Source: Megaustenia siamemsis (taxonomy: Eukaryota; Mollusca; Gastropoda; Stylommatophora; Ariophantidae). From it: a DNA stretch of 64,000 bases. A program made the translations under genes and the position numbers. A model generated the notes under the pieces. It was not told the DNA's origin and made no database searches. It saw only the letters and a list, made by a program, of their open reading frames with translations. Each line of letters opens with the position of its first letter. Position 1 is the first letter of the stretch. The stretch lies in contig JAVIAB010000024.1 in NCBI GenBank assembly GCA_032433765.1, forward strand, positions 15,765,648 to 15,829,647, written 5' to 3'. This document shows positions 21,540 to 32,738 of this stretch, in pieces.

Positions 21540-22427
21540 AGCCATGGCTCATATCTTGCTGTGTTTCTGTCCATGGCTCATATCTTAGCTTGTGTGTGCT
21601 GGCCATGGCTCATATCTTGCTGTGTTTCTGTCCTAGCCATGGCTCATATCTTAGCTTGTGTGTGCTGGCCATGGCTCATATCTTGCTGTGTTTCTGTCCT
21701 ATCCATGGCTCATATCTTGCTGTGTTTCTGTCCTATCCATGGCTCATATCTTGCTGTGTTTCTGTCCTAGCCATGGCTCATATCTTAGCTTGTGTGTGCT
21801 GGTCATGGCTCATATCTTGGTGTGTGTCATGTTAGTCATAACTCATATCTCGGTGTGTCCGTGTTAATCATGTCTCATATCTTTATGTGTGTCTGTGTTT
21901 AGTCATATCTCATATCTTAGTGTGTACCAGTGTTAGTCATATGTCATATCTTTGTGTGTGCATGTCTGGGTTAGTGATATCTCATATCTTTGTGTGCATG
22001 TTTATGTTAGTCATATCTCATATCTTTGTCTGTGCATGTCTGTGTTTGTCACATCTCATATCCATGTGTGTGCATGGCTATGTTAGTCCCATCTCATATC
22101 TTTGTGTGTGCCTATCTATGTTAGTCATATCTCTTATCTTTGTGTGCATGTCTATGTTAGGCATGTGTCATATCTTTGTGTGTGCATGTCAATGTCAGTT
22201 ATATCTCATATCTTTATGTGCATGTTTATGTTAGTCATGTGTCATATATCTTGGTGTGTGTCAGTGTTAGTCATGCCTCGTATCGCTGTGTGCATGTCTG
22301 TATTAGTCACATCTCATATCTTTGTGTGTGCATGTCTGTGTTAGTCACATCTCACATCTTTGTGTGTGTATGTCTGTGTTAGTCACATCTCATATCTTTG
22401 TGTGTCCGTGTCTGTGTTAGTCACCTC
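21540..22427. repeat. 'ctcatatctt' minisatellite (32-38 bp unit), copy 1
   Basis: The left part has units like ccatggctcatatcttgctg plus tgtttctgtccta (32-34 bp). The right part has tgttagtcatatctcatatc plus tttgtgtgcatgtctatg (about 38 bp). The same left-to-right order of subtypes occurs at 56944-58000. Open frames rich in Cys, Ile and Ser are artefacts. Confidence 0.95.
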
Positions 22428-22756
22428 TAGTGACTCGGGCAGATGGTGCTCGTAAACCTGGTAGGGCCGACCATCTAAGGGCAGAATCCCCCTACAGAAA
22501 AGACAATCTGCTGCCTTGCAGCAAGATTGGGGACAATCAAAGGCTAGGGAAAGCAAACCCGAATAAAATGCTGGCTGAAATCGGATGCACTGGGCCACTG
22601 GTGCAGAACACAGTGCAACGTATTAACGGGTGTTCAGTCAGAGTGGATCTGACAGACGCTAATTGTGATGTTCTGTCTGTGGGGGCGATCAACACACTTA
22701 GCCTGACAGCTGACTTCATGTGAGAGTCTGGAATTCTTACTCTGATTGAGTCCTGG
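22428..22756 (+). repeat. conserved tail of composite module, copy 1
   Basis: About 330 bp beginning tagtgactcgggcagatggt and ending near ctctgattgagtcctggacg. It is about 90% alike by eye to 58005-58336. It contains a short open frame (22430-22723) with no recognised product. Phrases such as gctggctgaaatcggatgca are weakly echoed at 26085-26135. It could be the end of an unnamed mobile element or a LINE 5' region. Confidence 0.7.
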
Positions 22757-23405
22757 ACGCAGAGAGAGAGAAAGAGAGAATCTCCTTCTTCTGCTTCTTC
22801 TATCCTTCCTCTGCTGCCGTTGGCGTCGAGGGGAGAAACAATCTGCGATTCTTTGCTTTTCTGTTGGCCTCTTCTGATGTTATTCCTCCTAGTGACTCTA
22901 GTATTCCCTTTATCCATCTCTTTCTCGGTCTTCCTCTTAATCTGGCGTTTTCGTAGCGTTTATTTATCGGTTTGTCTTGTTATGTGGCCGAACCAATTTA
23001 TCTGTTGTTTCTTTATCTATTCGATGGCTGGTTCAATTTCGAGTTTCTTCCTCAGGTCAGTGTTTCTTACTCTGTCCCTTAAACTGTTTCCTGTCATTCT
23101 TCTGACACATTTCATTTCGGTGGTCGTTATCTTTCTTATTGTTCTAGAGTCCAGCGTCCAATTCTGGCACTGATAACTCAGAGTTTGTAGAAAAATTGAT
23201 TGGTATAATGCCCTTTTTGCTTCCGTAGTTATTGCTTTGTTTTTCAATAGTGTTGATACTTGGCCTATAACTTGGCTTGCTTTGTTACACCTTATATCTA
23301 TCTCTGTCTCTTGGTTATTGTCTTGTGTTAACGTGCTACCCAGATATATCAATAATTCATTAAAATGGTATTTCTCTGAAAAAAAAGCAATTCTTTTTCT
23401 GGTTA
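22757..23405 (-). mobile_element. LINE D fragment (RT C-terminal)
   Basis: The minus-strand frame encodes YLGSTLTQDNNQETEIDIRC, QSIFLQTLSYQCQNWTLDSR and TEMKCVRRMTGNSLRDRVRN. The 3' part after a stop near 23017 contains the CGACGCCAACGGCAGCAG tail segment. This copy is the reference for recognising the LINE D split by the 36-bp array at 28.26-29.91 kb. The RT catalytic core is absent. Confidence 0.8.
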
Positions 23406-23624
23406 AAAAATTGACTACATGAAAAAAGCAGACGGAAAGAATCAGGAAGCTACCGCTGTAAACTCTTTTTATAGTCAAATGTTGGCACAACTTCATAAAC
23501 TCAAATAGCGATGTTATTTGTGGTGTCAACGGAACAACCTCATCTGGTAGGGACCATCATGGATGATACCCGACCGTCATCACGCTAGGTAAACTAAGAC
23601 ACCACTGACAGGAATTTTGGAACG

Positions 23625-25908
23625 GTAGGACTGTAATGAGAAAGTATGAATTTGGAATGGTAGGACTCTAATAAGAAAGTATGAATTTGGAACGGTAGGA
23701 CACTAAAGCAAAGTAGCAATTTGGAATGGTAGGACTCTAATGCAAAGTATGAATTTGGAACGGTAGGACTCTAATGCAAAGTAGCAATTTGGAATGGTAG
23801 GACTCTAATGCAAAGTATGAATTTGGAACGGTAGGACTCTAATGCAAAGCATGAATTTGGAATGGTAGGACTCTAATGCAAAGTAGGAATTTGGAATGGT
23901 AGGACACCAAAGCAAAGTAGGAATTTGGAATGGTAGTACACTACAGCATAGTAGGATTTTGGAATGGTAGGACACTAAAGCAAAGTAGGAATTTGGAATA
24001 AAAAAGTAAAGTACCCCCGTCACGCCAAGTGGCGTATAGGGAATATGGTGTTAGTGACCATACATTTTACAGACCTTCGGCACATGATTTTTGGTGTAAT
24101 GTTGTCGGTATTAAGCCCGTGCCGCTTTACTTTCCCAGAAAAGAATCCGGTAACCATTAAAGTTTGGGTGAACCCGGAAGCCGTCGGTTGGGATCGAACC
24201 CTACCTCTTGTCCTTTGTAGTCCAGTTCACTAACCACTGAGCTATCGCGGCTCCGTAAGAATTTGGAATGGTAGGACTTTAATGCAAAGTAGGAATTTGG
24301 AATGGTAGGACTCTCATGCAAAGTAGGAATTTGGAATGGTAGGACTCTAATGCAAAGTAGGAATTTGGAATGGTAGGACTCTCATGCAAAGTAGGAATTT
24401 GGAATGGTAGGACTCTCATGCAAAGTAGGAATTTGGAATGGTAGGACCCTAATGCAAAGTATGAATTTGGAATGTTAGGACTCTAATGCAAAGTAGGAAT
24501 TTGGAATGGTAGGACTCTAATGCAAAGTAGGAATTTGGAATGGTAAGATTCTAATGCAAAGCAGGAATTTGGAATGGTAGGACTCTAATGCAAAGTAGGA
24601 ATTTGGAATGGTAAGATTCTAATGCAAAGCAGGAATTTGGAATTGTAGGACTCTCAATCAAAGTAGGAATTTGGAATGGTAGTACCCTAATGCAAAGTAT
24701 GAATTTGGAATGGTAGGACTCTAATGCAAAGTAGGAATTTGGAATGGTAGAACTCTAATGCAAAGTAGGAATTTGGAATGGTAAGACTCTAATGCAAAGT
24801 AGGAATTTGGAATGGTAGGACTCTCATGCAAAGTAGGAATTTGGAATGGTAAGACCCTAATGCAAAGTAGAAATTTGGAATGGTAGGACCCTAATACAAA
24901 GTAGGAATTTGGAATGGTAGGACTATAATACAAAGTAGAAATTTGGAATGGTAGGACTCTAATGCAAAGTAGGAATTTGGAATTTTAGGACCCTAATGCA
25001 AAGTAGGAATTTGGAATGGTAAGACTCTAATGCAAAGTGGGAATTTGGAATGGTAGGACCCTAATGCAAAGTGGGAATTTGGAATGGTAGGACCCTAATG
25101 CAAAGTATGAATTTGGAATGGTAGGACTCTAATGCAAAGTAGGAATTTGGAATGGTAGGACTCTAATGCAAAGTAGGAATTTGGAATGGTAGGACCCTAA
25201 TGCAAAGTGAGAATTTGGAATGGTAGGAACTTAATGCAAAGTGGGAATTTGGAATGGTAGGACCCTAATGCAAAGTGGGAGTTTGGAATGGTAGGACTCT
25301 AATGCAAAGTATGAATTTGGAATGGTAGGACTCTAATGCAAAGTAGGAATTTGGAATGGTAGGACTCTAATGCAAAGTAGGAATTTGGAATGGTAGGACT
25401 CTCGTGCAAAGTAGGGATTTGGAATGGTAAGACCCTAATGCAAAGTAGGAATTTGGAATGGTAGGACCCTAATACAAAGTAGGAATTTGGAATGGTAGGA
25501 CTCTAATGCAAAGTAGGAATTTGGAATGGTAGGACTCTAATCAAAGTAGGAATTTGGAATGGTAGGACCCTAATGCAAAGTAGGAATATGGAATGGTAAG
25601 ACTCTAATGCAAAGTAGGAATTTGGAATGGTAGGACTCTAAATCAAAGTAGGAATTTGGAATGGTAGGACCCTAATGCAAAGTAGGAATATGGAATGGTA
25701 AGACTCTAATGCAAAGTAGGAATTTGGAATGGTAAGACTCTAATGCAAAGTAGGAATTTGGAATGGTAGGACTCTATTGCAAAGTAGGAATATGGAATGG
25801 TAGGACCCTAATGCAAAGTAGGAATTTGGAATGGTAAGACTCTAATACAAAGTAGGAATTTGGAATGGTAAGACTCTAATGCAAAGTAGGAATATGGAAT
25901 GGTAGGAT
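23625..25908. repeat. 34-bp minisatellite, about 60 copies, with SINE1 insert
   Basis: Unit gtaggaatttggaatggtag gactctaatgcaaa, with frequent T/C, A/C and A/T variants at fixed positions. A SINE1 interrupts it at 24001-24255. Variant patterns such as gggaatttggaatggtagga with ccctaatgc cluster at 25020-25290, suggesting local block duplication. The upstream 220 bp (23406-23624) has no recognised content. Confidence 0.96.
24001..24255 (-). mobile_element. SINE1 inside the 34-bp array
   Basis: Full-length on the minus strand, with intact A box, B box and 3' hairpin. The array sequence 'gtaggaatttggaat' ends at the left edge and 'gtaagaatttggaat' begins just right of it. These may be the target duplication, but adjoining repeat units look the same. 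Confidence 0.9.
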
Positions 25909-26270
25909 TTCTTTTTTTTTTGAAGGGGGATAAGGAAGACCCCAGCACAAAGGTGGAAAGCGATCGGTCACTTATAGCTGACTGCCTGCATCGGTATCAG
26001 AACCACAACTGATTAAGATCACACATTACCTCACTGCGGTGCCCCCGGCTAGTCAGTCTGACACGGCGAGAAGGAATGGTAGAGGGAAAGCAACCCGGTA
26101 GCTCAGAACATCGTGCTGAAGTCGGATGCGTTGGGGCCAAAAGACACTAACATCGCTGTTTATTATAAACCATAACACACAACATCTAGCGCCACGTAAC
26201 GACGATAGTGGAGAGTAGAATAGTTGTTTCCAAAATGCAGCAGAAGAAGAAGTTCAATAAAATATTTTGT
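25909..26270. other. unassigned sequence, weakly like the composite-module tail
   Basis: Contains gggaaagcaacccggtagct and gctgaagtcggatgcgttgg, which loosely match the tail modules at 22428 and 58005. No gene was recognised. Confidence 0.35.
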
Positions 26271-26274
26271 TCTC

Positions 26275-26530
26275 TTATTTCGTTAATGAAAGTTTTCTAT
26301 AAACTGTTATTTCTTCATTTAAATGTAATCTTTCCTATACTAAAACGTGTTATTTCTTCATTTAAAAGTGTATCTTTCCTATACTAAAAAGTGTTATTTC
26401 TTAATTAAAAAGTGTTTCTTTCCTATGCTAAAAAGTGTTATTTCTTAATTTAAAAGTGTATCTTTCCTACACTAAAAAGTGTTATTTCTTAATTTAATAG
26501 TATATCTTTCCTGTACTAAAAAGTGTCATT
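26275..26530. repeat. 44-bp AT-rich minisatellite, about 6 copies
   Basis: Unit gttatttcttaatttaaaag plus tgtatctttcctatactaaaaa, drifting toward the right edge. Confidence 0.85.
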
Positions 26531-26759
26531 TATTAAATTTAAAAAAAAATCAACTTTTAAGCGTTATTTCTGAAATGCAACAAATTACACAAATTTTCTA
26601 TGAAATGTTGTTTCTTATTTCCCAACCAAATATTGCATCTTTTCTTTATAATGTTGTATTATTTCTTCTTCATCTTTTCTTTTAATGTAAGAATCTAAAA
26701 TAATATGTATAAAGATATATACACATATAAAAAAGGGCACACAAGAATGCATAAACTCT

Positions 26760-27447
26760 TAACCCAGCTATATGAAAGAGGAAATCAAAGAAGTAATCAA
26801 ATATGCTCCAAGAAATAAAACTCCATGGAAAGACAACGTGCCTGTAGAAGCAATAGCAGAGGCAGGTGAAACAGGAGTTACATGGTTGCATTGAATACAA
26901 AGAAAGCCCCAGAAGACTGGCAACAGGCTATCATCGTACCAATATAGAAAAAAAAATATAGCAAGAGAGACTGCAATCAGTACAGAGGTATCTCACTTCT
27001 CAGCCATGTTGGAAAGTTATACGTCAAAATTATGAAAAAAGGGCTGAGGCCAATAATAAAACTACAGTTAAGCGATTCATAAATGTGGTTCCGAAAAAAA
27101 AAAACTGAGGATGTACTGACGCGCTATTCACACTAAAACATCTAACAGACATGACAACAGAACACAACCAAAATTTGTACATAGCTTTCATTGACCAAAA
27201 AAGCATTCGGCCATGTAAACTAAAAGAACAACTAAGGGGGATATTACCAACATATGCACTAAGCCAACATCTAACCAACGTAATTAAAAATCTATACATC
27301 AACAGCAGCTGCACAGACAGAACAGCAGCAAGCTACACAGACCACTTCGAAGTTAGATCAAGTGAAAGACAAGGGGTGCGCACTATATCCCCTATTGTTT
27401 ATTACTTACATTGACTACATGCACAAATTAGTCAGCCTGTCAGAGAC
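26760..27447 (+). mobile_element. LINE D reverse transcriptase fragment (5' part)
   Basis: In shifting plus frames it encodes the RT N-terminal region (NKTPWKDNVPVEAIAE-like), then RDCNQYRGISLLSHVGKLYV. A motif A remnant is at 27183-27210, where FIDQK is followed by a frameshift that destroys KAF. A motif B remnant near 27362-27385 includes RQGVR and SP. The element continues after the LINE E insertion at 28043. Confidence 0.75.
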
Positions 27448-27457
27448 AGAGAAGTTT

Positions 27458-28042
27458 CTTCGTCTTCTTTTCTCTTTTCACTGATACCTAAAAGGTGTCG
27501 TGGTTTATATCATTTGTCGTTCTTGAGCTGCTTGAATTGTCTGAATTAGTGATTTTCATTTGTTGGTACATTGTCTCTGTCACTGCATCTATCCATCTTC
27601 TTCTGGGTATTCCTCTTGGTCTTTTTCCATGCATTCTCGAGAAGAACGCCCTTGATGGTGATTGGTGAGGATTCATTCTGACCAGGTGGCCTAACCATTT
27701 AAGTTGTTGTTGTTCTATATATTCTTTGCATGGTTTTTGTTCCTACCATTTTTCTTATGGTTTCATTTGGTATTATATCTCTTCTTGTGTTGTTTGTTAC
27801 TTTTCTCAAGCATCGCATCTCACATGTATTGATCTTTCTTAAATGTGATTTAGACCGGGTTCATGTTTGACTTTCATAGCACAAAGTTGGTATGAAAATG
27901 CTATTTATCATTTGTTGTTTAGCTTCCATAGAAATGTTTGGATGTCTTTAACAATGGTGAAAGCTGGTATGTGACAGCATTTGCTGTTCGTATTCTCATG
28001 TCAATTTCTCTGTCTAGTTTTCCATCTTCTGTGGAAGTTGGA
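27458..28042 (-). mobile_element. LINE E fragment inserted in LINE D, 10-bp TSD
   Basis: Flanked by agagaagttt at 27448-27457 and 28043-28052. The minus-strand coding remnants are REIDMRIRTANAVTYQLSPL near 28010 and GKRPRGIPRRRWIDAV near 27600. The latter is the basic C-terminal segment common to this group of LINE polyproteins. The frame is heavily broken. Confidence 0.82.
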
Positions 28043-28052
28043 AGAGAAGTTT

Positions 28053-30237
28053 AACAAGGTTTTATTTACAGACAATCGGGCACTAATGCACAGAAAAGAT
28101 ATAGGACCTACAAGAACTTTTAAATAGACTTAGCCCATGCAATCAAAGCAACATGAAACTCAACATCAACAAAACAGAAGTCCTGAATATCGCAAAAATA
28201 TAACATAATACCAACATAAAGATGGACGCAGACAACGAAAACATGTAGAGGAATTTAAGTATTTAAGACATCTATTGACAAAAGACAATTCACAAGCAAC
28301 AGGACATCTATTGACAACTGACAATTCACAAGCAACAGGATATCTATTGTCAACCGACAATTCACAAGCAACAAGACATCTATTGACAAAAAAACAATTG
28401 ACAAGCAACAGGACATCTATTGTCAACCGACAATTCACAAGCAACAGGACATCTATTGTCAACAGACAATTCACAAGCAACAAGACATCTATTGACAAAG
28501 GACAATTGACAAGCAACAGGACATCTACTGACAAAGGACAATTTATAAGCAACAAGACATCTATTGACAAAAATCAATCCACAAGCAACAGGACATCTAT
28601 TGTCAACCGACAATTCACAAGCAGCAAGACATCTATTGACAAAAGACAATTGACAAGCAACAGGACATCTATTGACAACTGACAATTGACAAGCAACAGG
28701 ACATATATTGTCAACCGACAATTGACAAGCAACAAGACATCTATTGACAAAGGACAATTTATAAGCAACAGGACATCTATTGACAAAAATCAATCCACAA
28801 GCAACAGGACATCTATTGACAAACGACAATTCACAAGCAACAAGACATCTATTGACAAACGACAATTCACAAGCAACAAGACATCTATTGACAAACGACA
28901 ATTCACAAGCAACAAGACATCTATTGACAAACGACAATTCACAAGCAACAAGACATCTATTGACAACTGACAATTCACAAGCAACAGGATATCTATTGTC
29001 AACCGACAATTCACAAGCAACAAGACATCTATTGACAAAAAAAACAATTGACAAGCAACAGGACATCTATTGTCAACCGACAATTCACAAGCAACAGGAC
29101 ATCTATTGTCAACCGACAATTCACAAGCAACAAGACATCTATTGACAAAGGACAATTGACAAGCAACAGGACATCTACTGACAAAGGACAATTTATAAGC
29201 AACAAGACATCTATTGACAAAAATCCATCCACAAGCAACAGGACACCTATTGTCAACCGACAATTCACAAGCAGCAAGACATCTATTGACAAAAGACAAT
29301 TGACAAGCAACAGGACATCTATTGACAACTGACAATTGACAAGCAACATGACATATATTGTCAACCGACAATTCACAAGCAACAATACATCTATTGACAA
29401 AAGACAATTGACAAGCAACAAGACATCTATTGACAAAGGACAATTTATAAGCAACAGGACATCTATTGACAAAAATCAATCCACAAGCAACAGGACATCT
29501 ATTGACAAACGACAATTCACAAGCAAAAAGACATCTATTGACAAACGACAATTCACAAGCAACAAGACATCTATTGACAAACGACAATTCACAAGCAGCA
29601 AGATATCTATTGACAAACGACAATTCACAAGCAACAGGACATCTATTGACAAAGGACAATTCACAAGCAACAAGACATCTATTGACAAACGACAATTCAC
29701 AAGCAACAGGACATCTATTAATAAACGACAATTCACAAGCAACAGGCCATCTATTGACAAAGGACAATTTACAAGCAACAGGACCTCTATTGACAAAAAT
29801 CAATCCACAAGCAACAGGACATCTATTGACAAACGACAATTCACAAGCAACAGGCCATCTATTGACAAAGGACAATTTACAAGCAACAGGACCTCTATTG
29901 ACAAAAAACTATTTGCAAACAGCAGAGATAGACTCAAAATTCAACAACCCTTGTCAAATCATTGGACAGCTATCACCACTACAGTCCAACAAGGAAATAA
30001 CTCGAGGCAAAACGGGCACTCTCCTCTCTCCAACGTTAACCTACCAATGGACCCTAGATGCATGAACAATAAGAAAATGTAAAAAAAAACCACCACTGAG
30101 ATGAAATGTTTTAGACGAATGACAGCAAAAAGGCTGGGGGACCAGATCAGAAATGAAGAACTGGGGAAGAAAAAAAGCTAGAAATAATTCCCAGCATAGA
30201 ATACATAAAGAAACAACAGATAAAATGGTTTAGTCAC
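28053..30237 (+). mobile_element. LINE D C-terminal region split by a minisatellite
   Basis: It resumes after LINE E with a catalytic-box remnant (FTDN in place of F/YADD near 28068-28079), then the EEFKYLRHLLTKDN equivalent at 28249-28290. After the 36-bp array it continues at 29916 with LQTAEIDSKFNNPCQIIGQL, then TLTYQWTLDA and MKCFRRMTAKRLGDQIRNEE. These segments align in order with the LINE D at 22757-23405, so the array sits inside its reading frame. Confidence 0.8.
28262..29915. repeat. 36-bp minisatellite inside LINE D, about 45 copies
   Basis: Unit acaagcaacaggacatctat plus tgacaaacgacaattc, 36 bp (12 codons). It keeps reading frames open on both strands, for example FTSNKTSIDKRQ on plus and NRCLVACELSFV on minus. 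A block of about 650 bp (18 units) is duplicated: 28383 matches 29033 and 28569 matches 29219. It arose at the LTKDNNQ codons of LINE D. Confidence 0.95.
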
Positions 30238-30249
30238 GTGATATGACAG

Positions 30250-30504
30250 GGAACGGCGATAGCTCAGTGGTTAGTGAAATACAAAGGACAAGAGATAGGG
30301 TTCGATCTCAACCGACGCTTCCGGGTTTACACAAATTTTAATGGGTACCGGATTATTTTCTGGGAAAGTAAAGCGGTACGGGCGTAATACCGACCACATT
30401 ACCCCAAAAATCATGTGCCGAAGGTCTGTAAAATTTATGTTCACTAACACCATATTTCCTATACGCCACTTGACGTGACGGGGGGCAATTTACTTTTATT
30501 TTAG
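30250..30504 (+). mobile_element. SINE1 inserted in LINE D, 12-bp TSD
   Basis: The perfect duplication gtgatatgacag at 30238-30249 and 30505-30516 bounds the element. Head with A box TAGCTCAGTGG and B box GGTTCGATCTC. The 3' hairpin has one mismatch (acgccacttgacgt). LINE D continues on the right. Confidence 0.94.
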
Positions 30505-30656
30505 GTGATATGACAGAAAGATCAAAACAAAACACAACGAGACTTCAATAAACTTTGTGAGAACACCAAACCAATGGACCGACGATGAAAAAGATGGATT
30601 GACGGAATATTAGAAACACTAGGAAACATAGCAGGAGAAGCCAGCAGAAGAGCAAA
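30505..30656 (+). mobile_element. LINE D 3' region after the SINE1 insertion
   Basis: Recognised by gaacaccaaaccaatggacc and gaaacactaggaaacatagc, matching the LINE D 3' end at 62765-62930. It runs into a 57-bp tandem repeat of its own terminal sequence. Confidence 0.75.
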
Positions 30657-30866
30657 ATGTCGCAAAATATATCTCCCTCGACGCTGAAAGGCAAATTAGG
30701 AAGGAAAGAAGTAGAAGAAGACTCAGTTATGTGCTCGACGCTGAAAGGCAAATTAGGAAGGAAAGAAGTAGAAGAAGACTCAGTTATGTGCTCGACGCTG
30801 AAAGGCAAATTAGGAAGGAAAGAAGTAGAAGAAGACTCAGTTATGTGCTCGACGCTGAAAGGCAGC
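30657..30866. repeat. 57-bp repeat of the LINE D 3' end, 3.5 copies
   Basis: Unit ctcgacgctgaaaggcaaat taggaaggaaagaagtagaa gaagactcagttatgtg. The first copy is contiguous with LINE D, so the repeat is a tandem expansion of the LINE's own end. Read on the minus strand (TSFLPNLPFSVEHITESS) it resembles the 54-bp array at 33.23 kb. Confidence 0.9.
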
Positions 30867-31059
30867 AGAAGTTAAGGAAAATATATGTTTAAAAACGTAA
30901 GTTTAACAAAAGTAAAGGAAAACGTATGTAAAATAATGTAAGTGAGAATGTGAGTAAAGTTACAGTAAAAATAAGTCAGTTATTGACAAAGAAAGCAATA
31001 AATTGGTCAAGAATGTTATTAGCTGAGTAAGATGTGAGCAACAGAGTTAGAAATGTCAG

Positions 31060-31680
31060 AAAATATCCGTATAAATAAGAAAGTAAGTGTATATGTAGGA
31101 AAGTAAGTGTATAAGTAAGAAAGTATGTGTATATGTAGGAAAGTAAGTGTATAAGTAAGAAAGTAAGTGTATAAGTAGGAAAGTAAGTGTACACAGTAAG
31201 AAAGTAAGTGTATATGTAGGAAAGTAAATGTATAAGTAGGGAAGTAAGTGTATAAGTAGGAAAGTAAGTGTATAAGTAGGAAAGTAAGTGTATAATTAAG
31301 AATGTAAGTGTATAATTAGGAAAGTAAGTGTATAAGTAAGAATGTAAGTGTATAAGTAGGAAAGTAAGTGTATAAGTAAGAAAGTAAGTGTATAAATAGG
31401 AAAGTAAGTGTATAAGTAAACAAATAACCGTTTAAGTAAGACAGTAAATGTATAAGTAAGAAAATAAGCGTATAAGTAAGTAATTAATTTTATAAGTAAG
31501 GAAGTAAGTGTATAAGTAAGGAAGTAAATGTATAAGTAAGGAAATAAGGGTATAAATTAGAAAGTAAGTGTATAAGTAAAAAATTAAATGCATAAGTAAG
31601 AAAGTAAGTGTAAAAGTATGAAAGTAATTGTATAAGTAAGGAAGTAAATGTATAAGCAAGAAAGTAAATGTATAAGTTAG
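31060..31680. repeat. 20-bp minisatellite, about 30 copies
   Basis: Unit aagtaagtgtataagtagga with variants that grow toward the right edge. Minus-strand Tyr/Leu-rich frames are artefacts. Confidence 0.95.
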
Positions 31681-31727
31681 AAACTATTAAGCTTTAATGA
31701 TCTATATATTAGCACAAACGAACACAT

Positions 31728-32033
31728 CATCACCATGTGCCATACCGGTTGGGGTAGGTGATCATGTCCCTCCACAATCTTCTATCCACAGTGCATCGTA
31801 TCAGTTCTGTTGTTGACTGTTTTCATTGCCATGACACCAAGCTATTCAGTATTTTCTCTCTTTGTCGTCCACGATCTCTCTTTCCTTTTATTTTGCCAAT
31901 TGTAACCAATTATTCCAACTTTCCTCTTCTCATGATGTGCCCGAAAAATATTGATTGCTTCTTTCTGATGTTTTTTAGGAGCTCCCTTTTTGTGTTAGCC
32001 TCTTTGAGAACTTCCTCATTGGTCTTTTTAGCT
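31728..32033 (-). mobile_element. LINE A2, 5'-truncated, 11-bp TSD
   Basis: Flanked by aacgaacacat at 31717-31727 and 32034-32044. Only the last 300 bp of A2 are present. The minus-strand frame reads KKTNEEVLKEANTKRELLKN, then GHIMRRGKLE. The TSD confirms that the 3' end is the (GAT)n-like side. Confidence 0.93.
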
Positions 32034-32212
32034 AACGAACACATACATAGTAAAAAATTGACACAGAAATGACATAAGTAATACAAATGTGAACAAATAG
32101 AAACATATCCTATATCTGTTATATAAATTCCAGGACCCTTATAAATGAATACAAAATTGTCAGTTTCATTCATATCAGTTATAACAGATATGATCAGTAT
32201 CTTTCAGAATAA

Positions 32213-32738
32213 CATCGCGATAGCTCAGTGGTTAGTCAACTGGACTACAAAGGACAAGAGGTCGGGTTCCATCCTAATCGACGGCTTCCATCTAAACCCA
32301 GCCTAAAATGGGTACCTGATTCTTTTCTGGGAAAGTAAAGCGGCCCGAGCGTAATACCGACCACATTACCCCAAAAATCATGTGCCGAAGGTCTGTAAAA
32401 ATTATGGTTACTAATACCATGGGAGCCACAATGGCTCAGTGGTTAGTGAACTGGACTACAAAGGCAAGAGGTAGGATTCGATCTAAACGACGGCTTCCTG
32501 GTTCATCCAGCCTTAAATGGGTACCGGATTTTTTCTTGGAAAGTAAAGCGGCCCGAGTGTAATACCGACCACATTACCCCAAAAACATGTACTGAAGGTC
32601 TGTAAAATTTATAGTCACTAACACCATATTCCCTAAACGCCACTTGGCGTGACGGGGGCTCTTTACTTTTACTTTTACTAACACCATATTCCCTATACGC
32701 CACTTTGTGTGACGGGGCTCATTGCTTTTTTTTTTTTT
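32213..32738 (+). mobile_element. SINE1 split by a second SINE1
   Basis: The outer copy begins catcgcgatagctcagtggt and is interrupted at 32420. Its 3' end (catattccctatacgccac through a poly-T tail) resumes at 32688-32738. B box slightly changed (GGTTCCATCC). Confidence 0.9.
32421..32676 (+). mobile_element. inner SINE1, 11-bp TSD
   Basis: Flanked by actaataccat (32410-32420) and actaacaccat (32677-32687), one mismatch. The A box is altered to TGGCTCAGTGG. The 3' tail is a TTTAC repeat (ctttacttttacttttac). Confidence 0.92.

Noticed and set aside
22430..22723. 98-codon frame in the tail module as a gene
   Set aside because: The second copy at 58005 has indels that break this frame, so no coding constraint is visible.
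23625..25908. CRISPR-like array of 34-bp repeats
   Set aside because: Units are contiguous with no unique spacers, and the genome is eukaryotic. It is a minisatellite. The same applies to the other arrays.
25909..26270. Third copy of the composite-module tail
   Set aside because: Only about 50 bp show loose similarity (gaagtcggatgcgttgg). It may be a related family, but it is not a clear copy.
28275..30082. Long frames on both strands (228, 248 and 361 codons) across the 36-bp array
   Set aside because: 36 bp is a multiple of three, so frames stay open on both strands. Neither shows a start context or unique domain apart from relic LINE D text.
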